From assembly GCA_900110595.1 (NCBI GenBank), contig FOEZ01000001.1, forward strand, positions 248,001 through 312,000: a stretch of 64,000 nt of DNA, in the 5' to 3' direction. The notes beneath the pieces are model-generated. The model was not told the DNA's origin and ran no database searches. It worked only from the letters and a program-made list of their open reading frames with translations. The stretch's first letter is position 1, and the number at the start of each line of letters is the position of its first letter. Below, in pieces: positions 26,776 through 35,042 of the stretch. Position numbers and translations under genes: made by a program. This stretch comes from Arthrobacter sp. OV608. GTDB taxonomy: Bacteria > Actinomycetota > Actinomycetes > Actinomycetales > Micrococcaceae.

Positions 26776-27428
26776 TCACCACAGCGGACGGCGCTCCCGT
26801 TGAAGTCCGCCGCTCTGCCCGCCGCACCAGGACGGTTGCCGCTTTCTGGGAAAACGGGACGGCAGTGGTGGCCATCCCGGCGCGGTTCACGGCCGCCCAG
26901 GAACGGGAATGGGTCCAGCGCATGCTGGCCAAGTTGCACAAGCAGGGGGAGCGCCGCGCAGCTTCCGGCCGGAAACGCCCGGCCTCGGATGCGGCCCTGG
27001 CCGCGCATGCCGCCCAGCTGTCCGAACGGTACCTCGGCGGGCGGTCGAAGCCGGCGTCGGTGCGGTGGGTCAGCAACCAGAACTCCCGCTGGGGGTCCGC
27101 CACCCCGGCTGAAGGCACCATCAGGCTTTCGGACAAACTGCGTCCCATGCCCCAGTGGGTCATCGACTACGTCCTGCTCCACGAGCTCGCCCACCTCCTG
27201 GTGGCAGGGCACAACTCGGCGTTCTGGAAGCTCCTCGAGGCCTATCCGGAGACGGCACGGGCGAAGGCCTTCCTGGAAGGTGTGTCCTTCGCCATGGCAC
27301 GCGGGCTCAAGGACAGCGGAACGCCGGAGGTTGCCGGCGCCGCCGGACCCGGGCAGGCGCCCTGGTCCGGCGAAACGTGGTCCGGCGAAACCTTGTCCGG
27401 CGAAACGTGGACGGACGACGCCGACTAG
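26772..27428 (+). CDS. YgjP-like M48-type zinc metallopeptidase
   Basis: Small cytosolic zincin of the YgjP/WLM group. The 218-residue product holds the motif LLHELAHLLVAGHNSAFWKLL (HELAH, then H about 4 residues later) with two His and a Glu for zinc binding and catalysis, and the segment VSNQNSRWGSATPAEGTIRLSDKL typical of this family. The C-terminal tail has three copies of a five-residue repeat (WSGET), encoded by a 15-bp DNA repeat at 27363-27407. The GTG start overlaps the uvrD2 stop. Homologues are often next to UvrD-type helicases in actinobacteria; the substrate is unknown. It converges on the zincin-2 gene with 6 bp between stops. Confidence 0.9.
   Translation: MITTADGAPVEVRRSARRTRTVAAFWENGTAVVAIPARFTAAQEREWVQRMLAKLHKQGERRAASGRKRPASDAALAAHAAQLSERYLGGRSKPASVRWVSNQNSRWGSATPAEGTIRLSDKLRPMPQWVIDYVLLHELAHLLVAGHNSAFWKLLEAYPETARAKAFLEGVSFAMARGLKDSGTPEVAGAAGPGQAPWSGETWSGETLSGETWTDDAD
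27363..27407 (+). repeat. Three tandem 15-bp repeats inside the metallopeptidase gene
   Basis: Units TGGTCCGGCGAAACG, TGGTCCGGCGAAACC and TTGTCCGGCGAAACG follow one another in frame and encode W/L-S-G-E-T. Unit number could vary between strains by slippage. Confidence 0.8.
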
Positions 27429-27434
27429 GCCGGC

Positions 27435-28931
27435 TTAGTTTTTCGGCGCACCATCGGGGCCATCCTGGCCGCCCTGCCCACCTTCGGCTCCGCCCTGCCC
27501 ACCTTCGGCGCCGCCGTCGGAGTCAACCTGACCGCCGCCGTCGGCCGCCCCGCCGTCGGGCTCTTCGGTGCCGTCGGCCGGGGTAGCGTCAAACCCGCCG
27601 CTCAGCAGTTTCTGCAGGGCGTCGTCCACTTCGCTGTCACTGGCCTCGGCCAGCTTGCGGCGGCCGCTGAAGCCCTTCGGATCGTCCAGGTCCTCAGCGG
27701 TGGGCAGGAGGTCGGGGTGGTGCCAGATCGCGTCCCGGCCTTCGATGCCGCGTTCTTCCTTCAAAGTGGCCCAGAGTGTTGCGGCCTCCCGCAACCGGCG
27801 GGGTCGGAGTTCCAGTCCCACCAAGGCGGCGAAAGCATGCTCTGCCGGCCCGCCCGTGGCCCGGCGGCGGCGTACGGTTTCGCGCAGCGCACCGGCGGAC
27901 GGCAGCACCTTGTCCGTGGCTGCGGCGGTCAGTTCGTCCACCCAGCCTTCCACGAGGGCCAGCGCCGTCTCGAGCTTCTCCAGCGCCTGGTCCTGGGCAG
28001 GCGTCCGCTGTGGCATGAACACGCCTTGCGACAGGGCTTCCTGGATGCCCTCCGGATTGCTCGGGTCCAGGTCCCGGGCGAGTTCTTCAATCCGGGACGT
28101 GTCGATGTGGATGCCGCGGGCGTATGCCTCGATCGCGCCCAGCAGGTGTCCCCGGAGCCAGGGGACCTGGACGAAGAGCCGTGCGTGGGCAGCTTCCCTG
28201 ACGGCGAGGAAGAGCCGGATGTCGTTTTCGGGCAGGGAGAGCCCTTCGCCGAAGGCGGCGATGTTCACTGGCAGGAGGGCCATTTCAAGGTCGGCAAGGG
28301 GTATGCCGATGTCGGTGGAACTGACCACGTCCTGGGAGAGGGCTCCGATGGCCTGTCCCAGCTGCATGCCGAAGATCGCGCCGCCCATGTTCTGGAGCAT
28401 GGATGATGCCCCGCCCATCATGGATTTCATTTCCTCAGGCATCTGCTCCGTCATGGCGGAGGAGAGCGCGTTGGCGATGCTGTTTGCTACCGGCTCGGTG
28501 AGCCTCTTCCAGGTGCCCAGTGTGGCCTCGACCCATTCTGCGCGGGACCATGCCCGGCCGATCAGGCCGGTGGCGGGAAGATCGGTGACGGGGTCGAGCC
28601 ACAGCTCCGCGAGCCGCAGCGCCTCGTCCACCTCACGGGACTGCTGTGTGGTCACGGACGGATCGGCACTGGATGCTGCCACCCGCCGGGCATTCTCATG
28701 GGCAAGCTGCCAGTTCACGGGCCCCTCGGACGGCGCGCTCATCATGGCCTGCACCTGGGAGAACATCTGGGCCAGGAGGTTGGGGTCGTTGGGAAGGCCG
28801 GCTGCCTTGGCCAGTTCGGCGGGGTCGAAATTCTCCATCCCCTTGCCGCCCATCAGGTTTTGCAGCATCTCGGTCAACGGGTCCTTGGGGGTATCGTCGC
28901 CGTTGGACGGATTAAGTGGGTTGGAGGTCAT
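27435..28931 (-). CDS. Zincin-2 family (DUF2342) metalloprotease-like protein
   Basis: Member of the actinobacterial 'zinc-dependent metalloprotease / F420-biosynthesis-associated' family (M. tuberculosis Rv3195 type). The 498-residue product has N-terminal Met/Gly-rich helices with MMGGASSML and MQLGQAIGALSQDV, and around residues 235-270 the segment LFLAVREAAHARLF. The zincin HExxH motif appears here as R245-E246-A-A-H249: the first His is Arg. The last about 60 residues are low-complexity Gly, Asp and Gln. The ATG at 28931 is divergent from the PDZ protease gene, 136 bp apart. Whether it is catalytically active is unclear. Confidence 0.85.
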   Translation of the reverse strand: MTSNPLNPSNGDDTPKDPLTEMLQNLMGGKGMENFDPAELAKAAGLPNDPNLLAQMFSQVQAMMSAPSEGPVNWQLAHENARRVAASSADPSVTTQQSREVDEALRLAELWLDPVTDLPATGLIGRAWSRAEWVEATLGTWKRLTEPVANSIANALSSAMTEQMPEEMKSMMGGASSMLQNMGGAIFGMQLGQAIGALSQDVVSSTDIGIPLADLEMALLPVNIAAFGEGLSLPENDIRLFLAVREAAHARLFVQVPWLRGHLLGAIEAYARGIHIDTSRIEELARDLDPSNPEGIQEALSQGVFMPQRTPAQDQALEKLETALALVEGWVDELTAAATDKVLPSAGALRETVRRRRATGGPAEHAFAALVGLELRPRRLREAATLWATLKEERGIEGRDAIWHHPDLLPTAEDLDDPKGFSGRRKLAEASDSEVDDALQKLLSGGFDATPADGTEEPDGGAADGGGQVDSDGGAEGGQGGAEGGQGGQDGPDGAPKN

Positions 28932-29067
28932 GATCCCGCCGATCGTCGGTGTGACTGGTGCTCAACCTTCACGGTACCCCGGTGCCGGTCGGCTGTCTGC
29001 CGCACCGCGTTACCGTTCGCTGTAGGCAAAGAACTGCCGCCGCCGGGCACCGCGTAGTGTTGGTTCA

Positions 29068-30282
29068 GTGACTACAACCCGTGGCGGCCACCCTTCAGAG
29101 GACCACGCTGCCGAGCTCCAGCCCGGCCCCTGGCAGGCGGAAAAAGATGAGTACGACGCCGGCAGCGCACCTGAGGGTGCGCTGTCAGCACCGTTTCCAC
29201 CCGCCGAGGCAGGACTCGCTGCACCGGCCCGCCGGCATCCAAAGGTCTCCGCCATGATGGTGGCCGGCATGGCCGCCCTGGGCCTGGGCATAGCCGCAGG
29301 CACCCTGCCGGTGCCCTATGTCATTGAATCGCCCGGCCCCACATTCAACACACTGGGCCAGAACCAGGGAAGCCCGGTCATCAGCGTCACCGGCCGGGAA
29401 ACCTATCCGGCGGCCGGAAACCTTGACCTGACCACCGTCTATGTCGACGGCGGTCCCAACGGGCCGGTGAGCATCCTGGGCGCTTTCTCCGCCTGGCTTG
29501 ACCGTTCCAAAGCGGTGTATCCCGTGGAAATGATCTATCCCACGGGCACCACCAAGGAAGAGGCGCAAGAGCAGAGCTCGGTGGCCATGACCACGTCACA
29601 GGAGAACGCGGTGGCGTCCGCCCTTAATGAGCTGGACATTCCCTTCGGGCAGCAGCTGCAGGCGGCAGGGCTGTCCAATGACTCCGCCGCAGCCGGGAAG
29701 ATTGAGCCGGGGGACATCCTCAAAACCATCAACGGCAAGGAGATCACCTCCCTGGCCGTCATCCAGGAGGAACTGGCGGCAGGAAAAGGCGCGCCCGCCA
29801 CGGTGGTGGTGGAACGTGGCGGCCAGGAGGTCAGCCAGGCCATGACGCCCAAGGACAACGGCGAAGGCCGCTTCATCCTTGGCGTGATGCTCAAATACCT
29901 GTTCACCTTCCCCTTTGACGTGAAGATCTCGCTGGACAAAGTGGGAGGGCCCAGCGCGGGGCTCATGTTCTCGCTCGGCATCATCGACACCGTCACCCCG
30001 GGCGACCTGACCGGCGGCAAACACATTGCCGGGACCGGCACCATCACCCCGGACGGAACTGTGGGCCCCATCGGCGGTATCGGGCAGAAGATGCAAGGGG
30101 CACGGTCCGGGGGAGCCACGCTGTTCCTGGCCCCCGCCGCCAACTGCGGGGAAGTGGTGGGGCATGTTCCGGACGGCCTGCAGGTGATAAAGGTCGGGAA
30201 CCTCGCAGAGGCGAGGCACGCCGTCGAACTCGCCGGGTCCGGCCAGGACACGTCCGGCCTTCCGGCGTGCACAACCAACTAG
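29068..30282 (+). CDS. PDZ-domain Lon-like (S16) membrane protease
   Basis: YlbL/Rv3194c-type protease on the outer face of the membrane. The 404-residue product has a hydrophilic N-terminus, one transmembrane helix (about residues 57-80), a PDZ domain (IEPGDILKTINGKEI) and a Lon-type catalytic domain with the dyad S296 (GGPSAGLMFSLGI) and K341 (GGIGQKMQGA). GTG 29068 is the start. No lipobox is present. It is followed after 129 bp by the UPF0182 gene, again the order known from M. tuberculosis. The role is probably envelope protein quality control; natural substrates in actinobacteria are not established to my knowledge. Confidence 0.93.
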   Translation: MTTTRGGHPSEDHAAELQPGPWQAEKDEYDAGSAPEGALSAPFPPAEAGLAAPARRHPKVSAMMVAGMAALGLGIAAGTLPVPYVIESPGPTFNTLGQNQGSPVISVTGRETYPAAGNLDLTTVYVDGGPNGPVSILGAFSAWLDRSKAVYPVEMIYPTGTTKEEAQEQSSVAMTTSQENAVASALNELDIPFGQQLQAAGLSNDSAAAGKIEPGDILKTINGKEITSLAVIQEELAAGKGAPATVVVERGGQEVSQAMTPKDNGEGRFILGVMLKYLFTFPFDVKISLDKVGGPSAGLMFSLGIIDTVTPGDLTGGKHIAGTGTITPDGTVGPIGGIGQKMQGARSGGATLFLAPAANCGEVVGHVPDGLQVIKVGNLAEARHAVELAGSGQDTSGLPACTTN

Positions 30283-30411
30283 ACTGGGCAGGAACTAAGC
30301 TCTACCGCCACTCGTGGCAATTATGACGGCTGAACCAGCGTTTGACCGGTAAGGACGTCGCTCGCACGCACGCTACGCATCATCTGACCGACCAGCTATG
30401 AGGTACCGAGT

Positions 30412-33411
30412 TTGTCCCGACCCGCCAGCACCATGTCCACAGGTAAACCCCCTTCAAGACGCGGCGCGCTGACGCCCACCCTGATCGTTGTTGCCCTGGT
30501 GGTTGTGGGCTTCATCTTCTTCGCAAACGTCTGGACCGACGTCCTCTGGTACCGCCAGCTCGGCTTCATCGAAGTGTTCGTCACCGAGAACCTGGCCAGG
30601 ATCGGCATTTTCCTGGGCGGATTCGCCGTGATGTTCCTGGCAGTCTTCTTCGCCATCCGCATCGCATACCAGTCCCGTCCGGTGTACGCGCCGGACTCTG
30701 AAATCCGGGACAACCTCAACCGTTACCAGGCACAGCTGGAACCGGTCCGCCGCGTGGTGATGGTGGGCCTGCCCGTCCTCTTCGGCCTGTTCGCCGGCAG
30801 CGCCGCGGCCAGCCAGTGGCAAAAGGTCCTCCTCTTCTTCAACCAGGAGCCCTTCGGCGAGCAGGACCCGCAATTTCACCTGGACATCAGCTTCTACCTG
30901 ATGACCCTGCCGTTCCTCGGCTTCATCACAGGATTCCTGATCAGCGTGGTGGTCATCGCCGGAATCGCCGGAATCCTCACCCACTACCTGTACGGCAGCA
31001 TCAGGCTCATGGAGCGGGGCATCTTCACCAGCCGCGCCGCCCAGATCCACATCGCCGTCGCGGGTGCTTCTTTCCTGGTGCTCCTGGGCGTCAATTTCTG
31101 GCTGGACCGTTATTCAGCAGTGCAGAGTAACGGCGGCCGCTGGGCCGGTGCCCTCTACACCGACGTCAACGCCGTCATCCCCACCAAGGCCATCCTCGCC
31201 GTGGCAGCGGCGCTGGTTGCCATCCTGTTCATCGTCGCCGCGGTCATCGGCCGCTGGCGCCTGCCCGTCATCGGCACCGCGATGCTGGTCATCACGTCCA
31301 TCCTGGCCGGCGGTGTCTACCCCTGGGTGATCCAGCAGTTCCAGGTGCGTCCGTCGGAAGAGACACTGGAAAAGGAATTCATCCAGCGCAACATCGACAA
31401 CACGCGCAAGGCTTACGGCCTCGATGCCATCCAGGTGAACCGGTATGACGCCACCAACACCGCCAGCACCGGAGCCCTGGCACCGGACGCGCAGACCACG
31501 GCCAACATCCGCCTGCTGGACCCGAACCTGATCTCGGACGCTTTCTCGCAGCTGGAACAGTACCGGCCGTATTATCAGTTCCCCGACGCCCTCAACGTGG
31601 ACCGTTACGAAGTGGACGGCAAGATCCAGGACACCGTGATCGCGGTCCGTGAACTGAACCCCACCAACGTGGCCACCAACCAGCAGGGCTGGCTGAACCA
31701 GCACGTAGTGTACACCCACGGCTACGGTGTGGTGGCAGCCAAGGGCAACAAATTCACCGTGGACGGCAAGCCGGACTTCCTGCAGTCGGGCATTCCCTCA
31801 ACTGGTGTGCTCGGTGATGATTCGACCTACCAGCCCCGGATCTACTTCGGTGAGTCATCGCCGGAATACTCGATTGTGGGCGGCCCGGACGGTGCCCCGG
31901 CCCGTGAGCAGGACAGGCCCTCCGGCCGCGAGGGGGAGGGGGAGACCCAGTACACCTTCGAAGGCAACGGCGGCCCCAATGTTGGGACGTTCTTCAACCG
32001 GGTGCTTTACTCCATCAAGTTCCAGTCCTCGGACCTGCTGCTCTCGGACGGCGTCAATGCTGAGTCCCAGATCCTGTATGACCGCAATCCCCGTGAGCGC
32101 GTGGAGAAGGTGGCCCCCTACCTGACGGTGGACGGCAACGCCTACCCGGCCGTGGTGGACGGGCGCGTGAAGTGGATCGTGGACGGTTACACCACCAGCC
32201 AGTACTACCCGTACTCGCAGCAGGAGCAACTCTCCAACGCCACCGAGGATACGCAGACCACGTCGGGACGCGCCGTCGCGCTGCCCAACAGCACGGTCAA
32301 CTACATCCGCAACTCGGTCAAGGCCACGGTGGATGCCTACGACGGCTCGGTCACCCTGTACGCCTGGGATGACCAGGACCCGCTGCTGAAGTCCTGGCAG
32401 AAAGTGTTCCCCTCGTCGCTGAAGCCGTATTCGGAGATGTCGGGCGACGTGATGAGCCACGTCCGGTACCCGGAGGACCTGTTCAAGGTCCAGCGCCAGC
32501 TCCTGGGGCAGTACCACGTCACTGATCCATCCAGCTTCTACAAGACCAATGACGCCTGGAGCGTGCCGGCGGATCCCACCGTGGACACCGACGTCAAGCA
32601 GCCGCCGTTCTACATGTCGCTGCAGATGCCGGACCAGGACAAGCCCGCTTTCCAGCTGACGTCGTCGTACATTCCACAGATCGTCAACGGAAACGCGCGC
32701 AACGTTCTTTACGGCTTCCTTGCTGCCGATTCTGATGCCGGCAACCAGGCCGGCGTGAAGGCCGACAGTTATGGCAAGCTGCGGCTGCTGCAGATCCCTC
32801 CGGAGATCCAGGTCCCTGGCCCCGGCCAGGCGCAGAACAAGTTCAACTCCGATCCAACGGTGTCCCAGGCCCTCAACCTGCTCCGCCAAGGCGCATCGGA
32901 CGTGCTGAACGGCAACCTGCTGACGCTTCCTGTCGGCGGCGGCATCCTCTACGTCCAGCCCGTGTACCTGAAGTCCACAGGTGAGACGTCCTACCCCACG
33001 TTGCAGCGCGTCCTGGTGGCCTTCGGCGACAAGGTGGGTTTTGCCCCCACCCTGGATGAGGCGCTGAAGCAGCTCTTCGGTGGCGATTCCGGAGCAGCCG
33101 CAGGCGACTCGGACAACAACGGCCAGACGCCCGCCGAACCTGGAGCACCTCCGGCTCCGGCAGGAGCGGACGCCAAAGCTGAGCTGAAGGCAGCACTGGA
33201 CGAAGCGAACGCTGCGATCAAGGCCGGCCAGTCGGCGCTGGCCGGTGGCGACTTCGCCGGCTACGGCGAGGCACAGAAGCGGCTTTCGGCGGCCCTGGAC
33301 AAGGCCGTGCAGGCTGAGGCGAAGATCCCCGTGGCCGCGCCTGAGGCCACCCCGGCCCCGGCGTCCTCCGCGACCCCGGAAGCCACTCCGTCGCCTTCGC
33401 CGGGCAGCTGA
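30412..33411 (+). CDS. UPF0182 family large membrane protein
   Basis: Conserved actinobacterial protein of unknown function. The 999-residue product has about seven transmembrane helices in its first third (for example [16 protein letters not shown]), then a large extracytoplasmic part rich in Tyr and Asn ([30 protein letters not shown]), and an Ala/Pro/Glu-rich tail after residue 900. TTG 30412 is used because GAGG at 30400-30403 lies 8 bases upstream; an in-frame ATG at 30433 is the alternative. A GC-rich hairpin at 33441-33472 follows it and may end its transcript. Confidence 0.9.
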   Translation: MSRPASTMSTGKPPSRRGALTPTLIVVALVVVGFIFFANVWTDVLWYRQLGFIEVFVTENLARIGIFLGGFAVMFLAVFFAIRIAYQSRPVYAPDSEIRDNLNRYQAQLEPVRRVVMVGLPVLFGLFAGSAAASQWQKVLLFFNQEPFGEQDPQFHLDISFYLMTLPFLGFITGFLISVVVIAGIAGILTHYLYGSIRLMERGIFTSRAAQIHIAVAGASFLVLLGVNFWLDRYSAVQSNGGRWAGALYTDVNAVIPTKAILAVAAALVAILFIVAAVIGRWRLPVIGTAMLVITSILAGGVYPWVIQQFQVRPSEETLEKEFIQRNIDNTRKAYGLDAIQVNRYDATNTASTGALAPDAQTTANIRLLDPNLISDAFSQLEQYRPYYQFPDALNVDRYEVDGKIQDTVIAVRELNPTNVATNQQGWLNQHVVYTHGYGVVAAKGNKFTVDGKPDFLQSGIPSTGVLGDDSTYQPRIYFGESSPEYSIVGGPDGAPAREQDRPSGREGEGETQYTFEGNGGPNVGTFFNRVLYSIKFQSSDLLLSDGVNAESQILYDRNPRERVEKVAPYLTVDGNAYPAVVDGRVKWIVDGYTTSQYYPYSQQEQLSNATEDTQTTSGRAVALPNSTVNYIRNSVKATVDAYDGSVTLYAWDDQDPLLKSWQKVFPSSLKPYSEMSGDVMSHVRYPEDLFKVQRQLLGQYHVTDPSSFYKTNDAWSVPADPTVDTDVKQPPFYMSLQMPDQDKPAFQLTSSYIPQIVNGNARNVLYGFLAADSDAGNQAGVKADSYGKLRLLQIPPEIQVPGPGQAQNKFNSDPTVSQALNLLRQGASDVLNGNLLTLPVGGGILYVQPVYLKSTGETSYPTLQRVLVAFGDKVGFAPTLDEALKQLFGGDSGAAAGDSDNNGQTPAEPGAPPAPAGADAKAELKAALDEANAAIKAGQSALAGGDFAGYGEAQKRLSAALDKAVQAEAKIPVAAPEATPAPASSATPEATPSPSPGS

Positions 33412-33440
33412 TGGGCGGGTACTGATTCCGACGACGGCAG

Positions 33441-33472
33441 CCGGTACCCGCTCCTTTCGGAGCGGGTGCCGG
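33441..33472 (+). terminator. GC-rich stem-loop after the UPF0182 gene
   Basis: A 14-bp stem with one G-U pair (33441-33454 with 33459-33472) closes a TTTC loop 30 bp after the UPF0182 stop. It lacks a clear T-tract, so it is a weak or Rho-assisted terminator, placed before the tRNA promoter. Confidence 0.5.
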
Positions 33473-33503
33473 GCCGGCGAGACGGAGATCACGCCCTCCC
33501 GAT

Positions 33504-33532
33504 TTGGCCTGCTGTTCACCTCCCGGTAAAGT
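33504..33532 (+). promoter_or_regulatory. Promoter of the first initiator tRNA gene
   Basis: TTGGCC at 33504-33509 and TAAAGT at 33527-33532 are separated by exactly 17 bp and end 11 bp before the mature tRNA start, a standard housekeeping-sigma promoter layout. Confidence 0.65.
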
Positions 33533-33543
33533 AGTTCTTGCGA

Positions 33544-33617
33544 CGCGGGGTGGAGCAGTTCGGTAGCTCGCTGGGCTCATAACCCAGAGGTCACAGGTTC
33601 AAATCCTGTCCCCGCAA
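33544..33617 (+). tRNA. Initiator tRNA-Met (CAU), copy 1
   Basis: The 74-nt cloverleaf has the acceptor CGCGGGG paired with CCCCGCA, which leaves the C1-A72 mismatch diagnostic of the initiator. The anticodon stem has GGG opposite CCC around the loop CUCAUAA, also an initiator mark. The T-loop is GGTTCAAATCC and the discriminator is A; the CCA end is not encoded. It starts translation with formyl-Met. Identical in sequence to the second copy 310 bp downstream. Confidence 0.96.
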
Positions 33618-33623
33618 CTGGAG

Positions 33624-33665
33624 AAAAGGTCCGGACACTGGAAACAGTGTCCGGACCTTTTGTTG
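33624..33665 (+). terminator. Intrinsic terminator of tRNA copy 1
   Basis: A perfect 17-bp stem (33624-33640 with 33645-33661, starting AAAAGGTCCGGACACTG) with a GAAA loop and a T-rich tail, starting 6 bp after the tRNA. The first tRNA is therefore a separate transcription unit. Confidence 0.92.
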
Positions 33666-33853
33666 TTAACCTTTGCGCCGCAGGACCGGCGGACGGACAT
33701 CATGATGGAGTGATTGGGCCGATGCGCTGGGAGCCGCAGAAGCTGATGGAGCGTTGTCCGGAAAGCGGCAGAAGGTGATGGCGCGTCGGGATGGGGCCCT
33801 GAAAGGCCGGTGGCAAAACCCGCCGCAAAAGTAGGGTAGTGTTGATTCTGCGA

Positions 33854-33927
33854 CGCGGGGTGGAGCAGTTCGGTAGCTCGCTGGGCTCATAACCCAGAGG
33901 TCACAGGTTCAAATCCTGTCCCCGCAA
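33854..33927 (+). tRNA. Initiator tRNA-Met (CAU), copy 2
   Basis: Identical over all 74 nt to the copy at 33544-33617, with the same C1-A72 mismatch and GGG/CCC anticodon stem. The identity also extends a few bases into the flanks (CTGCGA before, ACT after). TAGTGT ends 11 bp upstream, as in copy 1, and may be its -10 element, though no good -35 is visible. It has its own terminator. Confidence 0.96.
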
Positions 33928-33934
33928 CTTATGT

Positions 33935-33977
33935 GAAGACCCCGACCGGCAGACAAGCCGGACGGGGTCTTCTTTTT
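33935..33977 (+). terminator. Intrinsic terminator of tRNA copy 2
   Basis: GAAGACCCCGACCGGC pairs with GCCGGACGGGGTCTTC (one mismatch) and is followed by a run of T at 33971-33977. Confidence 0.9.
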
Positions 33978-34066
33978 TCCTTGAAAGCCGGCAGTTCCTA
34001 GTATTCTCTTTCGCAGAGCCTCACAGATCGTGAGCACCACGTCATTCTCGAGAGGAATGTTGCTCG

Positions 34067-34999
34067 ATGTCCACACCCACGAAGAAGCCCGGCACTGTCG
34101 CGGGCAAGCGGTCCCGTCTCTACTGGGGTGTGCCCGCCGTCCTCGTGGCGCTGGTCCTGGTGGTGCTGATCGCCAAGTGGCTGGTGGGGCTGCCTGCCGT
34201 CGCTTCCTTCGTCACCGATTACCCCGGGCATTCGGAACTTCCGGCAGGGGCGCCTGAAGGATTCCCCGCCTGGTTGGCGTGGCAGCACTTCCTGAACGCG
34301 TTCTTCCTGTTGCTCATTATCCGCACCGGCTGGCAGGTGCGGACCACCACGCGCCCCAGCGGCCACTGGATCCGGAACAACAAGGGCCTCATCAAGACCA
34401 AGAACCCGCCTACCAAGATCAGCCTTGAGCTGTGGTTCCACCTCACCCTGGACGCCCTGTGGATCCTGAACGGACTGGTCTTCGGCGTCCTGCTGTTCGC
34501 CACCGGTCAGTGGATGCGGATCGTACCCACCAGCTGGGACGTGTTCCCCAACGCGCTCTCCGCGGCCCTGCAGTACGCGTCGCTGGACTGGCCCACGGAG
34601 AACGGCTGGATCAACTACAACGCCCTCCAACTGCTGGCGTACTTCGTTACGGTGTTCATCGCCGCGCCGCTGTCCTTCATCACCGGCCTGCGGATGTCCT
34701 CGGCGTGGCCCAAGAAGGCGGCCGGCCTCAACAAGGCTTTCCCTATCGAATGGGCGCGGGCGGTCCACTTCCCGGTGATGATCTACTTCGTGGCCTTTAT
34801 CGTGGTGCACGTCTTCCTGGTGCTGGCCACCGGTGCCCTGCGCAACCTGAACCACATGTACGGCGTCCAGGACGGTGACGGCTGGTTTGGGTTCTGGGTG
34901 TTCCTCGCCTCGGTGGTGGTCATGGCAGCCGCGTGGTTCCTGGCCCGCCCCATCTTCCTGCGTCCTATTGCGTCCCTGATGGGCAAGGTCAGCCGCTAA
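34067..34999 (+). CDS. Cytochrome b/b6-like integral membrane protein
   Basis: Probable dihaem b-type cytochrome domain protein related to the membrane subunit of hydrogenases and formate dehydrogenases. The 310-residue product has about five transmembrane helices, with histidines suited to haem binding in WQHFLNAFF, ELWFHLTLDALW, ARAVHFPVMIYF and VVHVFLVLATG. It starts at ATG 34067, 10 bases after AGAGGA (34051-34056). No partner oxidoreductase (molybdopterin or Fe-S subunit) is next to it, so the electron donor and acceptor are unknown. It is convergent with the photolyase gene, with a short GC-rich stem (35004-35022) between. Confidence 0.85.
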   Translation: MSTPTKKPGTVAGKRSRLYWGVPAVLVALVLVVLIAKWLVGLPAVASFVTDYPGHSELPAGAPEGFPAWLAWQHFLNAFFLLLIIRTGWQVRTTTRPSGHWIRNNKGLIKTKNPPTKISLELWFHLTLDALWILNGLVFGVLLFATGQWMRIVPTSWDVFPNALSAALQYASLDWPTENGWINYNALQLLAYFVTVFIAAPLSFITGLRMSSAWPKKAAGLNKAFPIEWARAVHFPVMIYFVAFIVVHVFLVLATGALRNLNHMYGVQDGDGWFGFWVFLASVVVMAAAWFLARPIFLRPIASLMGKVSR

Positions 35000-35003
35000 G
35001 GGT

Positions 35004-35022
35004 GGCCGCCCGCGCGGCGGCC
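35004..35022. terminator. Short GC stem-loop between convergent genes
   Basis: GGCCGCC (35004-35010) and GGCGGCC (35016-35022) pair around a 5-base loop, directly after the cytochrome b stop and before the photolyase stop. There is no T-tract, so termination is only possible. Confidence 0.4.
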
Positions 35023-35042
35023 TGGGTGAACCGCCGGACCGG

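Noticed and set aside
31855..33519. 554-codon minus-strand frame opposite UPF0182
   Set aside because: Shadow frame; Arg/Gly/Leu-rich with no domain, and the sense strand is a well-known family.
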